Shown here piece after piece: positions 40,515 through 55,600 of a DNA stretch of 64,000 bases. Location of the stretch: positions 22,423,701 to 22,487,700 of the forward strand of contig CM054184.1 in NCBI GenBank assembly GCA_028829895.1. Reading direction: 5' to 3'. How positions within the stretch are numbered: the stretch's first letter is position 1; each line of letters starts with the position of its first letter. The position numbers were made by a program, and so were the translations under genes. The notes under the pieces were generated by a model. That model saw nothing but the letters and a program-made list of their open reading frames with translations, was not told the origin of the DNA and searched no databases. This stretch comes from Sinotaia quadrata. Lineage: Eukaryota > Mollusca > Gastropoda > Architaenioglossa > Viviparidae.

Positions 40515-41833
40515 TCCATACTCTAGACACCACCATCAAAAGGAATACCATTACCAGTCTTTAAGTTTAAACGAATCTGCTTTAGATTAATAGATATATG
40601 CAAAGGTGATATATTTTTTTCAGCTGCAGATCCAACTCTTCTTTTGAGAATGTCTAGACTCTAGAGCATCACTGATTGGTGTTTTTCCTTAGAAACTATG
40701 GCAAATCCTAAGCCTTGATAGAATACAAATATCTAGGACACTGTTATAGAATAAACAATAAAGTATGCAAGTTGAGGCATTCCTAATAGCACTTTATTCC
40801 AGAAATGTACATTCATTTAGTAAACTGTTTCAATATCATGCTGAAATGCTTATTGACCAGGATAGAAAAATTCTAATGAGATAATCAAATCTGTAAATTA
40901 ATGCTGGAGTGAAAATATTAAACAAAATTACAGACTTTTTCTAGACCTATAGAACGAAATCTTTGTTTTCCATACTTTTCTCAGATCCGGAAAAGGCCAC
41001 TCTGTTTTTCCAGACTTTCAAAACTCTGAGCAAACCATGTTAAAAAAATTAAAAATTAATGAAACAAATTCTGGAAAACAAAAAACATTTCATAAGCATC
41101 ATCCATTAAATGCACCTTTATTAATGATTAGGCAGTACATACAATAGTGTTTTTATGGAATAAGATAAATTGCTTAAGTTATAATATTTCTTTATATTTA
41201 GTAGAGTCATGGTCACCATGCTACATTTATTATGTTGTTATTAAAAGTTACTGTTAAACTTTCGTTACACAATTCAGGTCTCATTTATTTTACATTTTAC
41301 AACTTCATATCAGGCTTGGGATAATGAATATTAACTGTGCAATGGTTGTTATGAAAAATAAACTTGCTATGATCATTCTTATGGTCATTATATACAGGTT
41401 ATAAGAACTTAACCTACAAAAATTACTGAATTTGACTGTTAATAACATATCTTCAAGAGACATATATAATATCTGGATTATCACTTATCTTTCTCATCAC
41501 ATAATTACAAGTAGTCAGGCAGCCAGCAAGTTGATAAGAAAATTAGGTACATTATTCAGCTAACAAAGAGAAATATGCTATTTTTTTTGGTGTGTGCACT
41601 TAAAAAATAATCTTTCAGCAGTTAGAATATATTACTTTTATCAGTACTGGGCTATTATCAACAAAATATATTTTTTAAAAATACAGATTATACACTTGTT
41701 TAATACTTTATCATCCTCCAAATAAATGGTTTACTTAACAATAATAACTGAACTTCATGCTCTACATTCATGTACACACACTCATGTTAATACATAAAAC
41801 AGTTTCATTAAAAATTGAAATAATCTCTCATAT
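40515..41833. other. Intergenic, no gene seen
   Basis: AT-rich DNA between the MITE cluster and the POLR2L 3' end. No coding similarity, tandem repeat or transposon terminus was recognised. Confidence 0.5.
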
Positions 41834-41844
41834 TTTATTTTATT
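41834..41844 (-). terminator. Candidate POLR2L polyadenylation signals (AATAAA twice)
   Basis: Two overlapping AATAAA motifs on the minus strand (41834-41839 and 41839-41844) lie about 230 bases past the POLR2L stop codon. This is a plausible 3'-UTR length, but in such AT-rich DNA the motif is common, so this is only a candidate. Confidence 0.3.
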
Positions 41845-42071
41845 TTACAATCAATAATTTGCATATTATAAATACTGCTGATTGTGTTGCAAAACAATTT
41901 TTTGTTGCACTGGATACAACACAAAATACCAGTATCCAAAAGTACTGTCTGTATAATTAACACACACAAACGAAACGTGCACAAGTGCACATAGGCTATG
42001 CAACATAGTTCAGAGACTGTAGGAGAAATAGAAACTGTTCAACTCTAAAAACAAAGACAAAGAGTGCTGAT

Positions 42072-45722
<3,651 letters not shown>

Positions 45723-46446
45723 TTTGAATATTATCTCTGAAACTCTGAAAGTATATCAATAAAATTTAGAACTGAACACACTATTAATTTAAAGTTGGTG
45801 TAAAATTAAATCTTACTTTAATTTTATTAATTAAATTAAAAGAAAATTAAAAGTAGGTGAGAATATGAAAATAATGCAGATATTTTTGCTAAGTAAAAGG
45901 CTACTTAGACTAAATTAAATCATTCATTCAATCTTCAATGCCAGCATATGTCATTTAAAATATTTATCTTTGGGATCATCTGCCTAATAAAATAAAAATA
46001 CTATTTAAAAATTGTAAACACTAAAATATGTATAAATAAAAGCCAACATTTTCCAGACATATATTTTCACTTTTACACAAGGAATAACAATCTCTGACTT
46101 AGTAAAAACTATCACTGAAGCAACATATTTCAATATATTACACCTCTGATGTTGGTTCTGAAATGGATTGGATTACTCTTCTACAATGATTACACATCAC
46201 ACAAAGAAACACAGTGTAGTCTATTCGTATACTCCTTCCATACAAGTAAATCATGAGCTCAGTATGGCCTATTCACGCATTATTTTCATGAAACAATCAT
46301 TTGATCATGTATGACCTTATCTCATAACTTAAAAGTCAACTTAAACAATTAATTAGCTGTATTAGTGCTAGAAGCTACTACTAGTACTACTAATAAATAC
46401 ATCATTATCAATATCATAACATTCAAAGGCTTTCGACTAAAGCAAA

Positions 46447-47030
46447 TGTACTCATCACTTAATTAAGTAAACAGTCTCTAAGCAATCACATACTACTATA
46501 CAGTTAAATAAACAACATTTTCTTTTCTAAGCAAAGGTTCTATGTTTAAATCTTGCAATGTTAATTAAATATAAAAATAACTCTACAAATAATATAAAGT
46601 CTGCTGGAATATCTGGCTTTAAAATACATCTATAAATATAAACAATTCAACTAACATAAACATAACTGTCTTTACAAGTAAGAATGCTTAGCAAAATATT
46701 TGACTACAAATACATCTGTAAGTATAAATATTGTAAGTATAATGTACTCATCACTTAATTAAGTAAACAGTCTCTAAGCTATCACATACAATTAAATAAT
46801 CAAAATTTTCTTTTCTAAGCAACGGTTCTAGTTTTAAATCCTGCAATGTTAATTAAATATAAAAATAATTCTACAAATAATACAAAGTCTGCTGGAATAT
46901 TTGGCTTTAAAATACATCTACAAATATAAACAATTCAACTAACATAAACATAACTGTCTTTACAAGTAAGACTGCTTAGCAAAATATTTGACTACAAATA
47001 ATTTATAAGTATAAACTATGTCAAAAGCTG
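46447..47030. repeat. Tandem duplication of about 295 bp upstream of POLR2L
   Basis: Copies 46447-46741 and 46742-47030 share ACTCATCACTTAATTAAGTA, AAACAGTCTCTAAGC, TCTGCTGGAATAT.TGGCTT and TAACTGTCTTTACAAGTAAG. They differ by a few small indels. Confidence 0.9.
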
Positions 47031-47807
47031 TTTTTTGTGATTAGAAAATATATTTAAGGATTTGCACAATTACATATGGCTGCAGAGTTGTATACGTAAC
47101 AGACAGATATGAAAATGCATATCCTAATTATACAAACAATGAACAGGAATGGTAAATAGAAGTCAGACAGATACACAGATGTCTGTATAATGAGGGAGAT
47201 ATTTAAGACAGAGGTACAGATAATCACACAAACAGCTGAAACTTTACTGAAAGGCAGTTGCATAAATGACCACGCCAACATCAGGAAGGTGAGAGGTAAA
47301 CATGAAGATAGATAACTACTCAAGACAGCTGGATGGTGAGGGAGATACTTGATTGTAACAAAGAATCATGTCAATGTTCAATACTGTGCAGCAAACTTAG
47401 CTTGTATTTTGTTGTAAAGACTACCAGGAAGCAGAACTGATAATTATATATTATATCATTCAACTTTTATAAGTTGATTTATTTGGAATTTCTTGCCAGT
47501 GGATGTCAGGTTATGCAATTTTATTAAAGTTTTTCATAATCATATTATAAAGATTGTTTTGCAGCAAAAATATTAATATCATGCACTATTTGTTTTAATT
47601 CCTAATATTTTCTTTGGGTCTTATGTTAAATAGTTTCAGCTTGAATTCTTTCTTAAGGGCACTTAGATGAGCCATACTTTTAAATGTAGTTGTGTAACTA
47701 AGTTCCAAGATTAGTTTCACTGAAAGAAGTGTGCGCCATCTAACCATAATTAAAAAATGTCCATTTTGCAATATATATGTATAATATAGTTTTTATACTA
47801 TAAAATA

Positions 47808-48535
47808 CAGGATATCCCAAAGTCTTTGAGCAGTTTTAAACTTTAATAACCTCAGATGTTACCAACATACAATAAACATTGTTTGATTGTTTAATTATTT
47901 TTTTCAATATTTTATTATTAATCAGTTATATAAATTGGGAAAGATCATTTTTTTATTTTATTTTTTTTTCAATCCTACTGATTGAAAATGACAAATGTAG
48001 AAGAAAAAGTAAACTGTTTGTTTTGTTTTAGCTGAACTCATCCACAACAGCAATTAGAAGAAAATTCACATCTCATTTTGAGGGAGACTCCCCAGAGAAA
48101 TTCAATTAATAACTGGATCAGTGGATGCTAAAGTCTAAGTAAACATGCTCAACTGATGACAAACCCAGATCTGGGAGACCCTAAAGAATCATAGACTGTG
48201 GCTGATGTTGAGAGGGTATTTGAACAGTTACACACACACACACATACACCCCAAACAGTTTACAGTGCAACTCCAGAAACATTATTACAAGATCCCAGTG
48301 GTTTAAATTTTACAAAAGAGGACTATCATTCAAGGATGAATGTTTTCAGTTTAAAATTAACATGAACAATGTATCATATATGATGAAGGTTGTGTTGAAG
48401 TTTAAGAATAAAAATCAGCTGTTTGAAAATTTCAATAATTAAGTTTTAAAACAATGTTTATTGTAAATTTGTAGCATTTATACACCTGATGTTATTTAAA
48501 GTTTAAAACTGCACAGGGACTTTTGAGACAGCCTG
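47808..48535 (+). mobile_element. Mariner-type (IS630/Tc1 group) element with long TIRs, decayed transposase
   Basis: The left end starts CAGGATATCCCAAAG and continues GAGCAGTTTTAAACTTTAAT. The right end read inward starts CAGGCTGTCTCAAAAG and continues GTGCAGTTTTAAACTTTAAA. The similarity runs about 45 bases and further to ACAATAAACATTGTTT on both sides. A TA precedes the left end. Inside, broken frames resemble the helix-turn-helix start of mariner-like transposases: a NSSTTAIRRKFTSHF-like block (about 48040), RNSINNWIS, then a GRP-type linker and VADVERVFEQ (about 48200). The DDE catalytic part is missing. Confidence 0.8.
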
Positions 48536-49250
48536 AGATATGCCTTAGTTATAAACAAAGAAATGTTTACTAATAAGAATTCATTTCATGTCCTCTATAG
48601 TGTTCGGAAATGTTATAATATAATATACAACAGCTGGTGTTTGAAAAAAAACTTTTAAAAAAAGACAATAATAAATAAATAATTCAATGTTATCAGTGAA
48701 TTATAGAATTAACAACGATAAATTAATTATGCATAGCAATTTTTATCTAAAAGTACAATCCAAAAAAATGTATGTGTGTAAGGAAATCATTAAAGTGTCT
48801 GAATTTAGAAAAAATATTTGAAGACTGGTGTCCATTTGAGATGATTTGACTCTGATACTGATTGCAAGAATTACAAAAATTAAGATGAAAAAAATTAACA
48901 ATATTAAATAGCCTATAAAGTACATGAACTGATTGCATTTCATTACACTCAACTAAAAACTGTTTAAGAGCGCTTTTTACAACGAACTTAATTTTAAATA
49001 CAGTAAGATTATGTTACATAACAAACCTTGCTCTAAATTTAATATACGCTAATGTGATTCACAAACTTGAAAGCAATAGCTTAGCTCTTTTGCGAGCTGA
49101 AGTTAAAATTCTGATTTTACTTAAATATTGTAAGTTGCTGCAATAGGTATTTTATCACACTAAACGTAATATATTATTTATATATACTTTTAAAAAAATT
49201 AAGTGTGAAAAACAGAGATAATTCTTAAATATTGCTAAAGTAAAAATTCT
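48536..49250. other. Intergenic, no gene seen
   Basis: AT-rich spacer between the mariner-type element and the FKBP upstream region. Open frames on the minus strand near 48743-48952 are hydrophobic by AT composition only. Confidence 0.5.
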
Positions 49251-49254
49251 TACA

Positions 49255-49433
49255 TTTTTTCTAGCGATAACTTCGAGCATGCGTAGTCGAAGTTCAGAGG
49301 CGATCTATTTTGGGAGAGTTAGTTTCGTTTCAGTATTATTATTTGACGGATCAAGAAATATTTCACAAGCGAATTTACTAAATTACCGTTCACAATATAA
49401 AGGAAGTTTATTATTTGAAAGATAACTTCCATT
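49255..49433 (+). promoter_or_regulatory. Probable FKBP promoter/5' UTR region
   Basis: Just upstream of the FKBP start codon the DNA becomes relatively rich in CpG (GCGATAACTTCGAGCATGCG, GTAGTCGAAG, GGCGATC, TTTCG). GAGCATGCGTA resembles an NRF1-type site, and CTTCGA..TCGAAG (49271-49276 and 49287-49292) is a small palindrome around it. The POLR2L gene points away on the other strand and seems to have an upstream noncoding exon, so a shared divergent promoter is possible. No start site can be fixed from sequence alone. Confidence 0.4.
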
Positions 49434-49632
49434 ATGTCGGAGGAAGAAATTGATTTAAGCCCAGACAAAGACAAAGGTGTCTTAAAAAAAATAATAACTC
49501 CTGGTGTTGGCATAGCCTGTCCTAAAAAAGGAGACCGAGTATCTGTTCGATATATTGGCAGATTGGTGGATGGAACAATTTTCGATTCCTCAGAACAGCA
49601 TGGAGAGCTTTATGACTTTATTCTTGGAAGAG
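49434..49632 (+). CDS. FKBP exon 1, residues 1-67
   Basis: It starts with MSEEEIDLSPDKDKGVLKKI, then GDRVSVRYIGRLVDGTIFDS and ends DFILGR plus the first base of Gly67. The donor is G|GTACAC. The ATG has A at -3 and is the only start that fits the usual short acidic leader of the family. Confidence 0.96.
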
Positions 49633-52600
49633 GTACACATTTATGATAACTAGTAATAATCAGAAATATTTTAGCTGATAATATTAACATCAAGTCTATA
49701 GTGACTTAATAGTACTAGAAATTAATTACTAGATCCTTAGCCTGTTGTTTTTTGGGTGGAAGTAATATTAAATTAATTAAAGAAAATTAAAAGGTTTTAT
49801 GGTTCAAAATTTTTAATGGATTGGCAGGAATTTGTCCATAGTATGGCATTTCAAGTGCAAGGCATTCATACTTTTTTTTAAACCAAGCAGATAACTTATT
49901 CAGTGAAAGGTGTAATAAAGTAAAGATCTCTACAGTTATGGGAATTCCCAAAATATTTTTTTAATGTGTACAGTTTGCTTGCAAAGTAGCATTATTTAAA
50001 AGTGTTTCAATTATCTTTTTATAGAAACTATTAATAGTTTGCTTCTGATTTCATTATTTATTTTGTAAATTTAAAGTTTATGCTTCAAAGTGCACGTTTT
50101 GAAGTCTTGTTCTCAATACATCATGTAGAGCCATTTGATGAAATGCTCATCACAATCAGCTTCAGATGCTTGGTTTTTGTTGTCTTATATAGTATCTAAG
50201 AAAGGAATATTTTCTGAATGGTGGCTGGTTGGCAATCACATCTGTAACCACAAACTATGAATTCAAGTTGAGAACTTTTTGAAAACAAGAATTTAGAGTT
50301 TTTTCCTTTTGTTTTAATCATACATGCATTTTGGAGTTGTGTTGAGTAAATCAGCATTTCGAATCATTTGATTTTTTTTTAATAAATATTTTTTTATTAA
50401 TAATTGAAACTGTTTTAATTCAGGAATTTTGGGTTGAGATGAATATGACACCAGCTTGGACCATAATAATTTATTCTCCATATATAATGTAGTTTATTGC
50501 ATCCAATATTGTTTTATTTTAGTTTATCACTAGATCTTTAAAAGAACTTTATTACAGTTATACTTCTGACACTTTAAAAGAAATATAACTTATAAGTTAA
50601 AGTAGATCAAAATGTATTCCTGAAGCTAGAAATTTCCATATTAATGGCTCACTTTTGTAGCTTATTTATGATATTGGGTATGACACTTGACAGTTAAATT
50701 AGGCCTACAAAAAAGAAAGTGTTTTGAGAATCTTTGCATATGTTCATATCACATTATATCATTATTAATATTATTATCATAGTAATCATATTTAACAAAA
50801 CAATTGACTTATTTGACTTATCTCCTTGGATTTCCTGTGAAACAACGGGCCTCGACAACAATTCTCCATCGCAATCTATTCTGGGCAGCCTTTTTCAGTT
50901 CACTCCATGACAGGTTGCAGCTCTTCATTTCCTCTTCACAGGATCGTCTCTAGGTGGTCTTAGGGCGACCAACCCATCTCTTTCCTGGGGGTTCTACTGC
51001 AAAGCCTGCCAGGTGATGTCTTGTGGGGGTTTCCGCAGGGTGTGTCCTATCCATCACCATTTACGCCTGGCAGTCTGCTGATTGATGGGATCTTGGTTTG
51101 TCCACTGCCACAAATCAGTGTTCTTTAGTTTGTCTGACACTGATCTTCAGTATGTTGTGAAGGCAGCCATTGATGAATACTTGGAGTTTGTTGGTTAGGG
51201 TGTTGGTGGCTCTCCAGGTCTCTGAGCCATAGAGGAGGGCAGACTTAAAGTTGCTGTTGAAAATTTGTAGTTTGTTGCAGACAGATAGGAATGTTGACCT
51301 CCAGATAGGAATGTTGACCTCAGGTAATAAAGGCGTATCTAGCGTTCCCGATTCTGGCTTTGATGTCCTCATCAGAACCACCTGTTGCTGATACAATGCT
51401 GCCCAGGTAGGTGAAAGAGATGACTTCTTTCAGCTCGCTGTCTCCAAGGTGATTGGCTTCTGCTGCTTTTTTAACAGGATCATGATTTCAGACATTTCTA
51501 GGTTGATCTGCAGTCCATTCTTGGATGCTTCTTGGGTCAGGTTATTGGTTTTCTGTTGCATATGTTGGTATTTCTGGGACATCAGGCACAAGTCGTCTGC
51601 AAAGTCCAAGTCTTCAAGGAACTGAGTCAGGGACCACTGGATTCTGGTTTTTCCTGTTTTAGTTGCATCACCCAGTCGACCACTAACAGGAAGATCATTG
51701 GGGAGAACATGCATCCTTATCGGACTCATGTTCTCACCTCAAAGTCCTCTATCAATTTGCCATTGTGGATAATTTGGCATGTGGCGCCTTCATAAAGTTG
51801 CTAGATCAAGGTGGTGAAACTTTGAGGGATTCCATAGTGATGGAGGAGCTGCCAGATGGTTTCTCTGTCCAGACTATCAAACGCTTAACGAAAGTCGACG
51901 AATTTAAGGTACAGCTTTGACTGCCATTCCAAGGATTGTTCGATGATGATTTGGAGTGTTGCTGTCTGATCTGTACAAGACTTGTCTTTCCTGAAGCTGG
52001 CTTGTTTTGGTCTAAGTTTTTCCTCCACTGCATCTTTCAGCCGGTCAAGGATAATGCGGGTCAGTACTTTGCTTGCTACTGACAGTAGCATGATGCCACG
52101 CCAGTTCTTGCAGGATCCTAGGTCTCCTTTCTTGGGAAGTTTTACCAGGTGTCCTTTTTTCCAGTCTGCTGGTACTCTTCCTTCCCTCCAAACCTTCTGC
52201 AGTAGAGGCAGCAGCATGTTGACTGTGGTTGAAAGGTATATCTTGAGCGCCTCTGGGGGAATTCCATCTGGGCCAGCTGCTTTCCTATTTTTCAAGATCT
52301 TCAAGGCTTTTACCTTTTAGGATTTCTGCTTTCGTGGGAGGGTTGGTGTTGACTTTGAGTGGTGATTGTGCAGGGGGGATGTCTGGTCTCACTGATGGCA
52401 GGGGTTATTTAGGAGTTCTTTAAAGTGATCAGCCCATCATTGTCTCTGGTCTTGCTCTTTACTGATGGGGTTTCCTTCTCTAACAAAACAATATAAACAT
52501 AAAATTGTGCCATTGTTTACTGTATTGGTACATTGCCTTGTTTCCTCTAAAACTGACATTATCTATTGAACATAATTCCTCTTCTGATCATCATAAAACA

Positions 52601-55600
52601 AAAAAAATAAAGTCATCTTTTAATCAGAAGAATCAGCACTATCAGTCACAAGTAACTAAAACTGTAGCCTGCTGAGCAAAATAAAAAATGAAAGAAAATG
52701 TTGTGTATTACTTTTAAATTTACAAGCAAAATGTAAGTTTGTAATTACCTTTAAGGGGAAAATATAAACAGCATTAATAGAGTATATAATAACTATAAAA
52801 TCATCTAATAGAACTAATGAGTCTTTATTAGGCAACTAGACTGAAATGTGTTTGATTAAAAAAAGATTGTTGAATTGAATTAGCCCAAGGACCATACCAA
52901 AGAAAATGTTTATATGTTACAAATTAAACAATGCAGATGTTATCAGCAAGCCTTAAACTGAGCACATTTTGTTAATCGTCATGGAAGAAAAAAACTGATT
53001 GCATGTGTACGTACTTCCAAGCATTGCCATTATCTTTGCAGAAAAAGATAGTACCTTGGGGAATCTTTATTGAATTTGTACACTATTGAAGCGCCAAAAA
53101 TTCCTGTATTTCCTCAACTGTATTATCAGTTTCCACAGCAAATGGTGTGGAGAGAAGTTGAAACTATGGTTCAAGTGTTCTGAATGCCTTAAATTGCACA
53201 ACAAACTGATAATTGATATGTAAGGACATGGGTCCAATATTCCTAAAGAATATAAAGTTCAGATGCGAACCAAATTTCCAGTTTTCATTTGTTTCCCTCA
53301 GAAAGTAAGCTTGGCCTTAAATGATTAACACTTTCATACATCTGCATTTTCACCAAGTTGCAAAACTTTTTCCTCTCAAATTTGTCCATGACATACTTTT
53401 TGCAATGGCATTGCATATTGTACTTGTAGTCCTTGGGAACAGTAATGACATACATTTTGCGATGGCAATAAAATGTACGATGGCAGTGCATGTTGTAGTC
53501 CTTGGGAACAGTAATGACATACATTTTGCGATGGCAATGCATGTTGTAGTCCTTGGGAACAGTAATTGTTTGATGACAGATAAGGCATTGAATTTTATTG
53601 CTTATCTCTGTAAAAAAAAAATATATATATAAATGATTGTTCTTTTTTCCAATGTTGAATGCATTTCTGAGGGCTTTACACTCATTTAGTAAAAGGATGT
53701 ATTTTCTGCTAACACTTTGAGTATTGAAGACCATGGCAGAACTGAGAATGAGGTGGGAGCTAAGAGAAGAGAAAAAGTAGGTTCTCAGTGACTGCTTGTA
53801 TGGTTCAAAGTCTGTCTTTGATTGCAAAACAGCATGATGATATGAAGGTCACAAGTTTGGTGCTCTGATAGGTACTTAAAGACAATATAGTGACTAGGGA
53901 AAGGTGGGGTGAGTGGCCATTTCACCATAATAAATCTAATTCAGAACAAATACATATAACTTCTTGTTTACTGACAGGTACAGTGATAGACCCAGATTAC
54001 AATCACATTACAATCAATGAAATTAAATCTCTACACAGTATCACACTAAGAATTAATTCTGTCAATGATCATCCATATTATGAGAAAGATGAAGAGTAAG
54101 AATGACTTCCCTATAAGATAAAATTGGTGGCATGATGAGAAATACATGAACAGAAAATATATTTTGCATTACCAGTTCTTAGTGAAATTCTAACTGTTGT
54201 TATGGGCCTCACAATATAAGTTGATGGTCCTGATTTAAATGCTTGTACATACATTTTAATGTAGACAAAATAATGTAAATCCAACAAGCAAAAGGATTGC
54301 TGTACTGTAATATTAAAAAAAATTCCCACTTTCAAAACACATGCCTGACTATATAAAACCTCTTCAGTGGAGGAATTAATCTTACAATCTTGTCATTGTG
54401 TGTTTGGACCAAACACACTAATTCAATTTTGGAAGTATGCATGATTTGTAGCACTACCTGTATAGAAAATTTTTATTATAATACATGTAAAAAAAAAATG
54501 TGAAAAAAAATCGTGTTCCTCTATATTTATACTTATTATTGTCTCATTCATTCATTCCCTCTTTGCCCTTTGGCCTGTTTGCTGTTTAGCTAGAATTAAA
54601 AATATTCTGGCATTAGCAATAAACTTATTCATTTGTGAATTTCTTGTCATTGCATTTTTTCACACTCATTAAATTTAATGCAATTAATTAATTAAATTTA
54701 ACTCTAACATTATGTCTTCTGAAAGCTGCCATTTATATTAAATTAATTATAGTTATAACTAGGATAGCCTGCTTACTGTTTTAATCAGTTCCTTACAACT
54801 ATGTGTGTGTTCTGGATCCATACTGCTAATATTGCAGCAACTAGCTGTTTTAATTTTGTATTTGATAAGAGAGCAAGTGTTTAATGTCACCAGTTTTGCA
54901 ACAGCCAGTTGTTTTAATTTTGTATTTATGAGCAAGTGTTCTATGCCACTTGTTTTACAGCTGCTAGCTGTTTTAATGTTATATTTGTGAGCAAGTATTG
55001 CATGCTGCTAGGTTTACAGCAGCTAGCTATTTTAATTTGTATTTGTTAGCAAGTGTTCCATGCCACTAGTTTTACAGCATACTATTATAATCAACAACAA
55101 CAACAACAAAAGATGAAAAGAAAATATTAAGCAACAACACTATTAATATTAAATAGATCAAAATGGAAATATGGTTAAGTAAAATATAAAACATTTTGTA
55201 TATTGTATATAAAAATGGTGTGGTTAAATTTGTTGGTTTTTTTTTTTTAAATTGTATAACCCAACAACAATAAACCTGCAACACATCAGCAACAAAACAA
55301 AACAGATAATGCCTCTTACAAACTCATCTTAACTCTTTCAATGAGCATAATCTTATTCAGAAAAAGGATGTAAAATTCTGGCTGTATTTAGTCCTGTTTC
55401 TATAAGAGACAATACATTTTTGTTGTTTTTCTTGAGATCAGTAATTTGTGCCAAATATTAATAAATAGTGCTAAGAACATTTGCATCATTAGTAATGTAA
55501 TTAGTATACAATGCTTTATTTTAAGGGAAAAGGTGGGATGTTAGGATCCTTCAACAAACTCATTATGTGGTGCAAGATGGCTGAGGGTTATTTGAGAAAT

